Assembly: GCA_018771605.1 (NCBI GenBank)
Contig: CP076324.1
Coordinates: 62,001-126,000 of the forward strand
Source of the DNA: Aquificota bacterium
Lineage (GTDB): Bacteria > Aquificota > Aquificia > Aquificales > Aquificaceae
Direction of reading: 5' to 3'
Length of the DNA: 64,000 bases
In this document: one piece after another, positions 1 to 8,330 of the stretch
Numbering within the stretch: the first letter of the stretch is position 1
Layout: the number at the start of each line of letters is the position of its first letter
The notes under the pieces: generated by a model
The model's input: the letters and a program-made list of their open reading frames with translations, nothing else
Databases searched by the model: none
What the model was told of the DNA's origin: nothing
Made by a program: the position numbers and the translations under genes

Positions 1-665
1 CTCATAGTTAGGCTAAGGCTTATGCCTTTTACATATTGACCTTTGGCGCCTGGTGGCTTTGCCTTTACTACCGCGTCTATGGCTGTGTAGATGTTCTCAA
101 TTAGCTTTTGGTTATCAAAGGATATTTTGCCCACGGGCATATGCACGTTTCCTGTCTTGTCTACCCTAAACTCAACCCTTCCCTTTTTGGCTTCCTCTAT
201 GGCTTGCTTTAGGTTTGTGGTTACCGTTCCCGTCTTTGGATTGGGCATTAGACCCTTTGGACCCAATATCTTACCAAGCTTTGCCACTTTGGGCATTATC
301 TCCGGTGTGGCTATAACCACGTCATAGTCTACCCACTCTTCCTTTGCTATCTTGTTTATGAGGTCCTCACCGCCCACATAATCCGCTCCTGCTTCCTTTG
401 CTATCTTTTGGTATTCGCCTTCGGCAAGCACAAGCACCTTTAGCTCTCTACCAAGCCCGTGAGGCAAGACTACCGAACCCCTTACCATCTGGTCCGCATA
501 CTTGGGGTCCACACCCAGCCTCATGGCAAGCTCCACCGTTTGGTCAAACTTTGGACCACATTCTTGATGGAGCTTTTTGAGAATATCCACTGCACCCTCC
601 ACCGAGTAGAGGGCATTCCTATCGTATAGCTCTAAGCACTTCTTGTATTTCTTTCCTCTTACCAT
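1..665 (-). CDS. rplA: 50S ribosomal protein L1 (partial, C-terminus off the left edge)
   Basis: Large-subunit protein that forms the L1 stalk, helps deacylated tRNA leave the E site and in many bacteria represses its own operon. The reverse strand reads [17 protein letters not shown] from 665 and continues with the family's hallmark stretch [20 protein letters not shown]. About 221 codons are visible; the family has about 230-240, so only the last few residues are missing. The start lies 4 bp after the rplK stop, so translation is probably coupled. Identification is secure; the end lies outside the window. Confidence 0.97.
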   Translation of the reverse strand, partial: MVRGKKYKKCLELYDRNALYSVEGAVDILKKLHQECGPKFDQTVELAMRLGVDPKYADQMVRGSVVLPHGLGRELKVLVLAEGEYQKIAKEAGADYVGGEDLINKIAKEEWVDYDVVIATPEIMPKVAKLGKILGPKGLMPNPKTGTVTTNLKQAIEEAKKGRVEFRVDKTGNVHMPVGKISFDNQKLIENIYTAIDAVVKAKPPGAKGQYVKGISLSLTM

Positions 666-669
666 GGCC

Positions 670-1104
670 TTACTCCTTCCATCCTTCTACTTCTATACCC
701 ATGCTTCTGGCAGTACCTACAATCTGCCTAATGGCTGCCTTTATATCCCTTGTGTTCATATCTTTTATCTTCATTTTGGCTATCTCTTCTACCTGTTGAA
801 GAGTTACCTTCCCTACCTTTTGCCTTTTGGGGTCGGATGAACCCTTTTGGACCTTGGCCGCTTTCTTTAGAAGGTAAGACACAGGTGGAGTTTTGAGTAT
901 AAAACTAAAGCTCCTGTCTTGGTATATGGTTATAACCACAGGCACCACAGTGCCAGGTTCAAAGTCCTTGCTGGCTGCGTTAAACTGCTTTACGAATTCC
1001 ATTATGTTTACACCATGCTGACCAAGGGCAGGTCCTACAGGTGGAGCAGGCGTTGCCTGTTGAGCTGGCAACATAAGCTCAACCTTGGCTGTTACCTTCT
1101 TCAT
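670..1104 (-). CDS. rplK: 50S ribosomal protein L11
   Basis: Binds the GTPase-associated centre of 23S rRNA at the base of the L7/L12 stalk and is the target region of thiostrepton. 144 residues, the normal length. The N-terminal domain shows the proline-rich segment [19 protein letters not shown] (about residues 20-38), and the C-terminal rRNA-binding domain ends with [10 protein letters not shown]. It lies between nusG (12 bp upstream) and rplA (4 bp downstream), the conserved bacterial order nusG-rplK-rplA. Very sure. Confidence 0.98.
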   Translation of the reverse strand: MKKVTAKVELMLPAQQATPAPPVGPALGQHGVNIMEFVKQFNAASKDFEPGTVVPVVITIYQDRSFSFILKTPPVSYLLKKAAKVQKGSSDPKRQKVGKVTLQQVEEIAKMKIKDMNTRDIKAAIRQIVGTARSMGIEVEGWKE

Positions 1105-1116
1105 CTTATGCCTCCT

Positions 1117-1842
1117 TTATAACTTCTCCACTTGAGAATAGTCTAATTCTACAGGCGTTAACCTTCCAAATATGCTAACAAGCACAACTACCTTTTCTTT
1201 TTCTGGATGTACTTCTTCTACCGTTCCAGTAAAGTTCATAAAGGGTCCTTCTATTACCCTAACCTGGTCGCCCTTCTCAAAGAGAATTCGGACAGGCTTT
1301 ACACCCTTCTTAACAAAGGCTATTATCCTTTCCACTTCCTTTTCATCAAGGGGCGCAACCTTCCCACCTACCAATACGGGCTTATAAACGTGAGGGGTCT
1401 TTTCTATGGCACGCATAAGGGCATCGTTCATTATAGCCTTTATAAGGAGATAGCCGGGAAACATCTTTGACTCCAATATTATCTTTGCCTCAGTTTTGTT
1501 TTCCTTGCAGGTTATCTTCTGCCCGGGTTTGGATATGGGCGGAGCTTCCACACATAAGTCTCCTTCTACACTTTCTACTACCTTAACCTCTCCGTTTTCT
1601 ATCCTAAAGGTGGTCACACCCTTTTTGCCAAGCACGCTTATATCTCTGTTGTTTCCACGCAAAGATAGCCTATATTTTTCCTTTCCCATGGTTTTAATAA
1701 CCACCTTTTCCTCTGCAGGCACCACCACATCCTCTACCTGATGGAGAAGTCCTTCCAGCTCCAAAACCTTCAAAAGGTTCTCTCTTGCCGTGGCCTCCTT
1801 TCCAGCCTCAACCTGCAAAGCGTACCATTTAAACTCTTCCAT
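1117..1842 (-). CDS. nusG: Transcription termination/antitermination protein NusG (with inserted domain)
   Basis: Binds RNA polymerase through its N-terminal (NGN) domain, and Rho or ribosomal S10 through its C-terminal KOW domain, coupling transcription to termination or translation. 241 residues against about 180 in E. coli. The NGN fold is split: [12 protein letters not shown] at the start, then a beta-rich insert at about residues 45-130, then [12 protein letters not shown], where the NGN fold resumes. The KOW part begins near [14 protein letters not shown]. An extra domain II at this place is known from Aquifex aeolicus NusG, so the insert is a lineage trait. It starts 1 bp after the secE stop. 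Confidence 0.97.
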   Translation of the reverse strand: MEEFKWYALQVEAGKEATARENLLKVLELEGLLHQVEDVVVPAEEKVVIKTMGKEKYRLSLRGNNRDISVLGKKGVTTFRIENGEVKVVESVEGDLCVEAPPISKPGQKITCKENKTEAKIILESKMFPGYLLIKAIMNDALMRAIEKTPHVYKPVLVGGKVAPLDEKEVERIIAFVKKGVKPVRILFEKGDQVRVIEGPFMNFTGTVEEVHPEKEKVVVLVSIFGRLTPVELDYSQVEKL

Positions 1843-1843
1843 T

Positions 1844-2035
1844 TTAGCCCCTCAAAGAAAGCAAAAAGTGTATAAGCCTAGTAAATATAAGGTCAAAAAT
1901 CCACAAGCTTATACCAAAAGCCAAAGAAAATATTATAACACTAATCGTCGCTTTTATGACCAAATCTCTCCCTGGCCAAGAAACCTTATCAAGCTCCTTC
2001 TTTAAGCTCTTTATAAACTCCTTAAGCCTTTCCAT
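1844..2035 (-). CDS. secE: Preprotein translocase subunit SecE
   Basis: Small essential membrane subunit that clamps SecY in the SecYEG channel. 63 residues with the short amphipathic N-terminal helix ([22 protein letters not shown]) carrying the family signature VSWP, followed by a single membrane span at about residues 28-55. This is the short bacterial form (E. coli SecE has three spans). It sits between tRNA-Trp and nusG; secE-nusG coupling is nearly universal in bacteria. Confident. Confidence 0.95.
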   Translation of the reverse strand: MERLKEFIKSLKKELDKVSWPGRDLVIKATISVIIFSLAFGISLWIFDLIFTRLIHFLLSLRG

Positions 2036-2047
2036 GTCTTCTACCTA

Positions 2048-2120
2048 CGGGGCGCGGAGGACTCGAACCCCCAACCGCGGGATTTGGAGTCCCGCGCTCT
2101 GCCAATTGAGCTAGCGCCCC
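2048..2120 (-). tRNA. tRNA-Trp (CCA anticodon)
   Basis: The reverse strand folds as a 73-nt cloverleaf: acceptor GGGGCGC/GCGCCCC, D-arm beginning TAGCTC, anticodon loop CTCCAAA with CCA, and T-arm loop GTTCGAGTC. The discriminator base is G, as expected for Trp. The 3' CCA is not encoded. Its first base (2120) is also the last base of the rpmG stop codon. Confidence 0.97.
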
Positions 2121-2278
2121 TATTTCACCTCTCTATGTATAGTATGCTTCTTGCACCACTTACAGTACTTTCTTATCTCCATCCTTTGAGGGTGCTTTTG
2201 CTTGTTCTTAGTGGTGGAGTAGTTCCTTCTTTTGCATTCTGTGCATGCCAAAACTACTACTTCCCTTACTGCAGCCAT
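2120..2278 (-). CDS. rpmG: 50S ribosomal protein L33
   Basis: Small zinc-ribbon protein of the large subunit near the E site. The reverse strand encodes 52 residues, [20 protein letters not shown] followed by the [18 protein letters not shown] signature. The four cysteines of the C+ (zinc-binding) form are present as CTEC and CKWC. It is too short to stand out in an ORF scan but is certain by motif, length and place (tuf-rpmG-tRNA-Trp-secE). The stop codon shares base 2120 with the 5' end of tRNA-Trp, so tRNA processing should cut the transcript at the gene's stop codon. Confidence 0.96.
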   Translation of the reverse strand: MAAVREVVVLACTECKRRNYSTTKNKQKHPQRMEIRKYCKWCKKHTIHREVK

Positions 2279-2288
2279 ATTTTACACC

Positions 2289-3506
2289 TCATTCTATAAT
2301 TTTTGTGACGACGCCAGCGCCCACAGTTCTACCACCTTCTCTAATAGCGAATCTAAGGCCTTCCTCCATAGCCACAGGTTTAACGAGCTCCACTTCTATT
2401 TCCACATTATCTCCTGGCATTACCATTTCCTGACCTTCTGGAAGCTTCACCACCGTACCGGTAACGTCCGCAGTTCTGAAGTAAAACTGTGGTCTGTAAT
2501 TTACGAAGAAGGGCGTATGCCTTCCACCTTCTTCCTTACTAAGCACATACACCTGAGCTCTAAACTTTTTATGAGGCTTAACCGTTCCAGGCTTAGCCAA
2601 GACCTGACCTCTTTCCACATCATCCTTACCCACACCTCTAAGAAGCACACCCACATTATCACCAGGCAAGGCCTCATCTAGGATTTTTCTAAACATTTCT
2701 ATAGAAGTAGCCACAGTTTTAAGAGGCTCTTCTCTTAGGCCCACTATTTCCACTTCTTCACCAGGCTTTAACACACCCCTTTCCACCCTACCAGTCACAA
2801 CCGTACCACGACCAGATATAGTAAACACATCTTCTATAGGCATAAGGAAAGGCTTATCCACTTCTCTTTGCGGAGTAGGTATATACTGATCCAAGGCTTC
2901 CAACAACTGCACCACAGCATTACACCATTTATCAGGCTTACCAGCTTCAAGCTCTTGGAGAGCACCCAAAGCAGAGCCTCTAATTACGGGCACATCATCA
3001 CCAGGGAACTCATATTTATTCAAGAGTTCTCTCACTTCCAGCTCTACGAGGTCAAGGAGTTCTGGGTCATCTACCATATCACACTTGTTCATAAAGACTA
3101 CTATGTATGGCACATTAACCTGGCGTGCCAATAACACGTGTTCCCTCGTCTGTGGCATGGGACCATCCGCCGCAGATACTACAAGTATGGCGCCGTCCAT
3201 CTGGGCTGCGCCAGTTATCATGTTCTTTATGTAGTCCGCGTGCCCCGGACAGTCCACGTGGGCATAGTGCCTTTTGGGTGTCTCATACTCCACGTGAGTG
3301 ATGTTTATGGTTATACCTCTTTCCTTCTCTTCTGGTGCTTTGTCAATCTCTTCGTATTTCATGCACTTGGCCTTGCCTCCTGGCATAACGCCTGCGGCCA
3401 AAACGCATGTGATGGCAGAGGTCAATGTGGACTTGCCATGGTCAACGTGTCCTATGGTTCCTACGTTAACGTGTTCCTTCTCTCTTACAAACTTCTCCTT
3501 TGCCAT
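2289..3506 (-). CDS. tuf: Elongation factor Tu
   Basis: GTPase that delivers aminoacyl-tRNA to the ribosome. 405 residues, full length. G motifs in order: GHVDHGKST (P-loop, residues 19-27), the effector region with RGITIN, DCPGH (G3), NKCD (G4) and GSAL (G5). Domains 2 and 3 follow, ending [10 protein letters not shown]. It lies directly downstream of four tRNA genes and upstream of rpmG, the same tRNA-tufB arrangement as in E. coli. A strong ribosome site (AAGGAGG) precedes the ATG. Confidence 0.99.
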   Translation of the reverse strand: MAKEKFVREKEHVNVGTIGHVDHGKSTLTSAITCVLAAGVMPGGKAKCMKYEEIDKAPEEKERGITINITHVEYETPKRHYAHVDCPGHADYIKNMITGAAQMDGAILVVSAADGPMPQTREHVLLARQVNVPYIVVFMNKCDMVDDPELLDLVELEVRELLNKYEFPGDDVPVIRGSALGALQELEAGKPDKWCNAVVQLLEALDQYIPTPQREVDKPFLMPIEDVFTISGRGTVVTGRVERGVLKPGEEVEIVGLREEPLKTVATSIEMFRKILDEALPGDNVGVLLRGVGKDDVERGQVLAKPGTVKPHKKFRAQVYVLSKEEGGRHTPFFVNYRPQFYFRTADVTGTVVKLPEGQEMVMPGDNVEIEVELVKPVAMEEGLRFAIREGGRTVGAGVVTKIIE

Positions 3507-3523
3507 TGCTTACCTCCTTATTA

Positions 3524-3596
3524 AGCCCAGGACCGGACTTGAACCGGCGACCTCACCCTTACCAAGGGTGTGCTCTGCCGACTGAGCTACCTGGGC
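3524..3596 (-). tRNA. tRNA-Thr (GGT anticodon)
   Basis: 73-nt cloverleaf on the reverse strand: acceptor GCCCAGG/CCTGGGC, anticodon loop TTGGTAA with GGT, T-loop GTTCAAGTC. Discriminator T; CCA not encoded. It is the tRNA immediately upstream of tuf, the position of E. coli thrT. Confidence 0.97.
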
Positions 3597-3616
3597 TGTT
3601 GTCTTAATAAAATAAA

Positions 3617-3688
3617 AGCGGGCGACGGGACTCGAACCCGCGGCCTGCTGCTTGGAAGGCAGCTGCTCTACCACTGAGCTACGCCCGC
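3617..3688 (-). tRNA. tRNA-Gly (TCC anticodon)
   Basis: 72-nt cloverleaf: acceptor GCGGGCG/CGCCCGC, anticodon TCC between CTGCC and the complementary GGCAG-type stem, T-loop GTTCGAGTC, discriminator T. Its first base (3688) directly abuts the encoded CCA of tRNA-Tyr (3689), with no spacer. Confidence 0.96.
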
Positions 3689-3775
3689 TGGTGGAGGGGG
3701 CAGGATTCGAACCTGCGTAGGGCGGAGCCCGGGGGATTTACAGTCCCCTGCCTTTGGCCGCTCGGCCACCCCTCC
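3689..3775 (-). tRNA. tRNA-Tyr (GTA anticodon), CCA encoded
   Basis: 84-nt body plus an encoded CCA. Acceptor GGAGGGG/CCCCTCC with discriminator A, long variable arm as expected for a class II tRNA, anticodon loop CTGTAAA with GTA, T-loop GTTCGAATC. The encoded CCA (3689-3691) touches tRNA-Gly with no spacer, so one RNase P cut would free both ends. Confidence 0.97.
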
Positions 3776-3785
3776 TAAGCCTCTA

Positions 3786-3857
3786 AGCTGGCGGTGGGGG
3801 TCGAACCCACGCCCGCGGGATTACAAATCCCGCGCTCTGCCACTGAGCTACGCCAGC
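3786..3857 (-). tRNA. tRNA-Thr (TGT anticodon)
   Basis: 72-nt cloverleaf: acceptor GCTGGCG/CGCCAGC, anticodon stem CGGGA/TCCCG with loop TTTGTAA (TGT), T-loop GTTCGACCC. Discriminator T, CCA not encoded. With the Tyr, Gly and Thr(GGT) genes it reproduces the thrU-tyrU-glyT-thrT order of E. coli. Confidence 0.96.
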
Positions 3858-3876
3858 TTACAGAGGGTAATAATAT

Positions 3877-3906
3877 ATCATACTACATATACGAACCTTA
3901 AGTCAA
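3877..3906 (-). promoter_or_regulatory. Candidate promoter for the tRNA(Thr-Tyr-Gly-Thr)-tuf operon
   Basis: Between tRNA-Val and tRNA-Thr(TGT) the reverse strand carries TTGACT (3906-3901) and TATGAT (3882-3877) with an 18-bp spacer, close to the sigma-70 consensus. The -10 ends 20 bp before the first tRNA base. This would let the tRNA-tuf block be transcribed apart from tRNA-Val. No transcript data seen. Confidence 0.6.
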
Positions 3907-3912
3907 TATAAA

Positions 3913-3985
3913 TAGGCACGGGCGGACTCGAACCGCCGACCTCCGCCTTGTAAGGGCGGCGCTCTGCCAACTGAGCTACGCGCCT
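3913..3985 (-). tRNA. tRNA-Val (TAC anticodon)
   Basis: 73-nt cloverleaf: acceptor AGGCGCG/CGTGCCT (one G-T pair), anticodon stem CCGCC/GGCGG with loop CTTACAA (TAC), T-loop GTTCGAGTC, discriminator A. A 55-bp gap holding a promoter-like sequence separates it from the following tRNA-Thr. It is an addition relative to the E. coli four-tRNA cluster. Confidence 0.95.
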
Positions 3986-4044
3986 TTAAGGTTAATATTA
4001 TAATATAAAACCTATCATGCTGTATAAGGATTAAATTTATAAAC

Positions 4045-4986
4045 ATGCTTGCAACCGAAAAATTACCCTATTACTCTCTTAAGGACTACCTTAAGGAAAG
4101 GTATGGAAGGCGTGTGCAGAAGATAACGGTAGCTCTTCCTTTCACCTGTCCCAATATAGATGGCACAAAGGCAAGGGGTGGATGCACCTATTGTTTTTCT
4201 GGCACGAGGCCTGCCCACCTTGAGCCTTATATTCCATTAAAACAGCAGATAGAGGAAGGCATAAAAAGGGCAAAGAACAGATATGGTGAAAAGATCCTCT
4301 TTTTCATATACTACCAATCCTATTCCAATACTTATGGAGAGTATGAGTATTTAAAGTCCATTTACGATACGGCCCTTGAGTTTGAGGAAGTGGTAGGCAT
4401 AGATGTAGGCACAAGGCCTGATTGCGCACCCGAATGGGTGCTTGACCTCCTTGATAGCTACACTCAAAAGGGCCTTGAGGTATGGATAGAGTATGGCCTT
4501 CAAAGCGCCAACTTTAAAACCTTAAGGTTCATAAACAGGGCCCATGGCGTATCGGACTTTGTGGATGCGGTCCTAAGAACAAAGAGAAGAAAGCTCAAAG
4601 TATGCGCCCATATAATCCTTGGTCTGCCCTACGAGGACAGGGAGGATATGCTGGAAACTGGCAAACTACTTGCCAGCTTGCCCATAGATGGTGTAAAGAT
4701 ACATCCCTTGCATATAATAAAAAACACCAAAATGGCGGAGCAGTATTTAAATGGAGAGTTTGAGGTCTTAAGCCTTGAGGAGTATGCCAAGTATGCGGTG
4801 GACATCTTGGAAATACTGCCCCCCAATGTGGTTATACACAGATTAACCGGTGAGGTGGAGCCAGACAGGCTTATAGCACCAGACTATTGCACCTACTCCA
4901 AAAAGCAAGAGGTGATAAATGCCATACTTGAAGAGATGAAAAGGCGGGGGAGCTACCAAGGTTGCAAAACACCCTTTAACCGATGA
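4045..4986 (+). CDS. Radical SAM protein, YhcC/TIGR01212 family
   Basis: 313 residues. The N-terminal cluster-binding region is the YhcC type: C35 in FTCPNIDG and C47/C50 in GGCTYC, i.e. CX11CX2C, preceded by the conserved start YYSLKDYLKERYGRRVQKI. Later parts typical of the group are VGTRPDC, WIEYGLQS, HIILGLPYE and DGVKIHPLHI. The family binds a [4Fe-4S] cluster and SAM; the substrate is not established. It begins a plus-strand run divergent from the tRNA block, and its stop overlaps the next start by 4 bp (ATGA), so the two are probably co-translated. Family sure, function unknown. Confidence 0.9.
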   Translation: MLATEKLPYYSLKDYLKERYGRRVQKITVALPFTCPNIDGTKARGGCTYCFSGTRPAHLEPYIPLKQQIEEGIKRAKNRYGEKILFFIYYQSYSNTYGEYEYLKSIYDTALEFEEVVGIDVGTRPDCAPEWVLDLLDSYTQKGLEVWIEYGLQSANFKTLRFINRAHGVSDFVDAVLRTKRRKLKVCAHIILGLPYEDREDMLETGKLLASLPIDGVKIHPLHIIKNTKMAEQYLNGEFEVLSLEEYAKYAVDILEILPPNVVIHRLTGEVEPDRLIAPDYCTYSKKQEVINAILEEMKRRGSYQGCKTPFNR

Positions 4987-6158
4987 AAAAGCACCATTGG
5001 GCCCTTATATCCCTTAGCCTTAACCTAATACAATCTCTACTAAAATTTGTTGCAGGCGTGCTTACAGGAAGCCTTTCCATGATAGGCGAGGCTGTTCATT
5101 CCCTTTCCGATTCCTTTGCCTCTGTAATAGCCTTTATTACCATAAAGCTATCCGACAAAAAGGTTCAAAGATTCCCTTACGGCCTCTATAGGCTTGAAAA
5201 CCTTGGCTCCATAATAATAGCCTTCTTCCTTCTTTTGACAGCCTACGAGATAGGCAAAAGGGCAATGGGGAAGGAGGTGGTTATTAAGGAAGAGTATTTG
5301 GGCTTTGGTCTTGGGGTTGTGCTATTCTCCTTGGTTAGTTCCCTTACCCTTTCCATCCTTGAAAGGAGGGCTGGCAAAAGGCTAAACTCTCCCACCCTTG
5401 TGGCAGACTCTTACCACACACTTACCGATGCCTTTGGGTCTTCCTTGGTCCTTCTTAGCCTTTTGAGCGCCTATATGGGTTATCAACTGGATAGGTATTT
5501 TGCTTTTGGGGTGGCCATGCTTATAGGTTATACGGCCTTCGGCATACTTTGGAAAGAAGTTTCCGTGCTTTTGGACATATCGGCGGATGAAAAAACCTTG
5601 GAGAGGATAAGGGAGGTCCTTTTGTCCTTTCCAGAGGTAAAGGAGATAAAGAGCCTGTTTGTGAGGAGTTCTGGAGGAAGGCTTTTTGCCGATATTATTC
5701 TTGTGCTTGAAGGAAGGGATTTTATAAAGATACACCAGATAGTGGATAGAATAGAAAACAAGCTCAAGGAAGAGGTAAAAGAGCTTGATATGGTATTTAT
5801 ACACTATGAACCCGTGGATGGGGTTGGTCTTAAGGTGGGTGTGCTTGTGGACGAAAAGGGTGAAGTTAGCCCAAACTTTGAAAAGGCAAAGGAGCTTTTG
5901 GTCTTTGGGGGTTCTCCAGAAAGGCTTTCAAGCCTTCCGGAAGGAGAGGATGCCCTATCGGAGCTCATAAAGTCCAAAGGCCTTCTTGTGGTAGTATGTG
6001 GCCATCATCCCTTTTCTTCCAGCGCCAAGGGCATTTTAACCCAAGGTAGTGTTTTTGTGTGGGAAACAGAGGAGAAAAACCCATACAAAGCCTTAAGGGA
6101 AGTGGTTTATAATCTATGTGATGTCCAAGATTTTGATAAAAAGGGCAAGGGTGATTGA
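4983..6158 (+). CDS. Cation diffusion facilitator (CDF) transporter with C-terminal NifX/NifB-like domain
   Basis: 391 residues, longer than a standard CDF (about 290-300). Residues 1-190 hold about six membrane spans with the two metal-site motifs HSLSD (H39, D43) and HTLTD (H145, D149). Residues 195-275 fit the cytoplasmic dimerisation domain with VHFV-type ending (MVFIHYEP). From about 283 to 391 a second soluble domain begins VGLKVGVLVDEKGEVSPNFEKA in pattern and contains VVVCGHHPF, resembling the dinitrogenase iron-molybdenum cofactor (NifX/NifB C-terminal) fold. It should export a divalent metal; the tail may sense or bind metal or a cluster (inference). Overlaps yhcC-like by 4 bp and pyrC by 38 bp. 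Confidence 0.85.
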   Translation: MKKHHWALISLSLNLIQSLLKFVAGVLTGSLSMIGEAVHSLSDSFASVIAFITIKLSDKKVQRFPYGLYRLENLGSIIIAFFLLLTAYEIGKRAMGKEVVIKEEYLGFGLGVVLFSLVSSLTLSILERRAGKRLNSPTLVADSYHTLTDAFGSSLVLLSLLSAYMGYQLDRYFAFGVAMLIGYTAFGILWKEVSVLLDISADEKTLERIREVLLSFPEVKEIKSLFVRSSGGRLFADIILVLEGRDFIKIHQIVDRIENKLKEEVKELDMVFIHYEPVDGVGLKVGVLVDEKGEVSPNFEKAKELLVFGGSPERLSSLPEGEDALSELIKSKGLLVVVCGHHPFSSSAKGILTQGSVFVWETEEKNPYKALREVVYNLCDVQDFDKKGKGD

Positions 6159-7395
6159 CCCCTCTCAAGGCCTTGATAGTATTAAGGATATTTTAATAGA
6201 AAAGGGTCGCATAAAGGATATAGGCGAAGACCTTTTTGAGCTTGAGGCTCAGATAATACAAGCCAATGGGTTAATAGCTTGTCCTTCCTTTGTGGATATA
6301 CATGTTCATTTGAGGGACCCAGGGCAAGACTATAAGGAAGACCTTGAAAGCGGCATGAAAAGTGCAGTGGCGGGCGGTTTTACCACCCTTGTATGTATGC
6401 CAAACACAAACCCACCCATAGACTCTCCCGAAGTGGCCCAATACATAGTCAGAAAGGCGGAGGATATAGGACTATGTAAGGTCTTGCCTGCAGGCGCCTT
6501 AACCAAAGGAAGGAAGGGCAAAGAACTTGTGGACTTTTATGCACTTAAAAAGGCTGGCTGTGTGGCTTTTACCGATGATGGTTCCCCCCTTATGGACTCA
6601 AACCTTATGGAAAAGGCCCTAAGACTTACCGCACAGCTGGGAAGCCTTGTGATGAACCACTGCGAAGATGACAGGATTGCTTACGGACACATAAACGATG
6701 GATATGTAAGCTCCCTTTTGGGGCTTGCTTCAAGGCCTGCCAGCGCAGAGGATATCCTTGTAGCCAGAGATTGTGTGCTTGCTTACCATACAGGAGGCCA
6801 TATACACATACAGCATGTTAGCAGTAGTCTGAGCTTGGACCTTATTAGGTTTTTCAAAGATAAAGGGACAAAGGTAAGCTGTGAGGTAAACCCATACCAC
6901 CTTCTTTTCAATGAGCTTGAACTTTTAACTTCTTATGCCAACGCCAAAGTAAACCCACCCTTGAGGGAGGAAAATCAAAGAAAGGTCCTTCTTGAGGCTT
7001 TAAAGGATGGAACCATAGACTGCGTAGCCACAGACCATGCACCTCATGCACCATGGGAAAAGGGGTCCTTGGAAAGGGCCATGCCGGGCATGATAGGCCT
7101 ACAAACAGCCCTTCCTATGATGCTCCAGCTTGTGAGGGATGGTTACATTAGCCTTTCAAAGATGGTGGAGCTTATGTCTTGTAATCCCGCCAAAATCTTA
7201 GGTTTAGAAGGCTGTGGAAGTATAAAGGTGGGTGCGAGGGCAAACCTTGTGCTTTTTGACCCAGAAAAGGAATGGGTCCTTGGTGAAGAAACAAGCTTTT
7301 CCAAGTCAAGGAACACACCACTTTGGAATAAACCACTGAAAGGTAAGGTCATATACACCATCTTTGAAGGAAGGGTGGTATACCAGGATGTTTGA
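6121..7395 (+). CDS. pyrC: Dihydroorotase
   Basis: Zinc enzyme of pyrimidine synthesis that closes carbamoyl-aspartate to dihydroorotate. 424 residues from ATG 6121 (a GTG one codon earlier is also open). Metal ligands: DIHVHLRDPG (H61, H63), the mid-protein NHCEDD and HIQHVS histidines, and CVATDHAPH with the catalytic aspartate. Length and motifs fit the type I (PyrC/PyrC2, Aquifex-like) enzyme that pairs with aspartate transcarbamoylase. The start lies inside the CDF gene and the stop overlaps tyrA by 8 bp. Confidence 0.95.
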   Translation: MSKILIKRARVIDPSQGLDSIKDILIEKGRIKDIGEDLFELEAQIIQANGLIACPSFVDIHVHLRDPGQDYKEDLESGMKSAVAGGFTTLVCMPNTNPPIDSPEVAQYIVRKAEDIGLCKVLPAGALTKGRKGKELVDFYALKKAGCVAFTDDGSPLMDSNLMEKALRLTAQLGSLVMNHCEDDRIAYGHINDGYVSSLLGLASRPASAEDILVARDCVLAYHTGGHIHIQHVSSSLSLDLIRFFKDKGTKVSCEVNPYHLLFNELELLTSYANAKVNPPLREENQRKVLLEALKDGTIDCVATDHAPHAPWEKGSLERAMPGMIGLQTALPMMLQLVRDGYISLSKMVELMSCNPAKILGLEGCGSIKVGARANLVLFDPEKEWVLGEETSFSKSRNTPLWNKPLKGKVIYTIFEGRVVYQDV

Positions 7396-8239
7396 AAGGA
7401 TTGTGGTAATAGGCGTGGGCTTTATGGGCGGGTCCTTTGCCCTTGCATGTAAGGAGGCCTTTAACTGTAGAATCTTTGGCCTTGATATAAAAAAAGAATC
7501 CGTAGACAAGGCCTTAGAGCTTGGAGTGATAGATGAGGGAAGCCTTTCCATAGAAGACATTAGGAAATTTAACCCAGACCTGGTTATGCTTGCCACGCCC
7601 GTGCGTGCCTTTGAGGGCATAGCCATATCTCTAAAAGAACTTATAAGCCCACAGTGCATAGTCTCAGACCTTGGGTCTGTTAAAGGCAAACTGGTCTATA
7701 GGATGGAGGAGCTTTTGGGAAGCCGGTTTGTTGGAGGCCATCCCATCGCTGGCACAGAAAAGGCAGGCGTTGAGAATGCCCTAAAGGACCTCTTTAAAGG
7801 TAAAAGGTTTATACTCACACCCACTCTAAACACAGACCCCGTGGCAAAAGAAAAGATAAAGAGGCTCTGGGAAGGACTTGGCTCTATTGTGGAAGAAATG
7901 GACCCATACCTTCATGACTTTGTCTTTGGTGCAGTCTCTCACCTGCCCCATGCGGTAGCCTTTGCTCTAATGGAAACCATTGAAAGGCTCAGTAAAGAAG
8001 TAAACCTTTTTAAATATCCTGGTGGGGGATTTAAGGACTTTACACGCATCGCCGCTTCCGACCCAGTGATGTGGAGGGATATATTCCTTGAAAATAAGGA
8101 AGAGCTAATAAAGGCCATGGAGGCTTTTGAAGATGCTATGAAAGAATTAAAAGCCTTAATATTGGAGAGAAACCCTACAAAGTTGGAAGCTTACCTTTTC
8201 AAGGCAAGCCATAGGAGAAGGTCCCTTGAGGATAATTAG
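7388..8239 (+). CDS. tyrA: Prephenate dehydrogenase (or arogenate dehydrogenase)
   Basis: NAD(P)-dependent oxidative decarboxylation of prephenate on the way to tyrosine. I chose the ATG at 7388 (MFERIVVIG), because the Rossmann strand and glycine loop GVGFMGGSFA must begin at the N-terminus; the upstream ATG at 7364 adds an odd 8 residues inside pyrC. 283 residues. Other marks are GSVKGKL, the active-site HPIAGTEKAGVENA and FGAVSHLPHAVAFAL with catalytic histidines. The Aquifex aeolicus enzyme is a well-studied relative. Substrate preference cannot be told from sequence. Confidence 0.93.
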   Translation: MFERIVVIGVGFMGGSFALACKEAFNCRIFGLDIKKESVDKALELGVIDEGSLSIEDIRKFNPDLVMLATPVRAFEGIAISLKELISPQCIVSDLGSVKGKLVYRMEELLGSRFVGGHPIAGTEKAGVENALKDLFKGKRFILTPTLNTDPVAKEKIKRLWEGLGSIVEEMDPYLHDFVFGAVSHLPHAVAFALMETIERLSKEVNLFKYPGGGFKDFTRIAASDPVMWRDIFLENKEELIKAMEAFEDAMKELKALILERNPTKLEAYLFKASHRRRSLEDN

Positions 8240-8292
8240 GAATTCTAATATTCTGAAATCACTAGGTCTTATGGCATTATAAGATTTTGTTA

Positions 8293-8323
8293 TTGAAAAC
8301 TTTTCTCAAGAGTGTATTATAAT
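8293..8323 (+). promoter_or_regulatory. Candidate promoter of the thioredoxin-like/sox cluster
   Basis: TTGAAA at 8293-8298, then TATTAT at 8315-8320 (16-bp spacer) or TATAAT at 8318-8323 (19-bp spacer). Transcription would begin around 8327-8331, at or within 4 nt of the ATG at 8331, and no Shine-Dalgarno sequence precedes that ATG. This predicts a leaderless or nearly leaderless first gene. Confidence 0.5.
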
Positions 8324-8330
8324 ACCCAGC

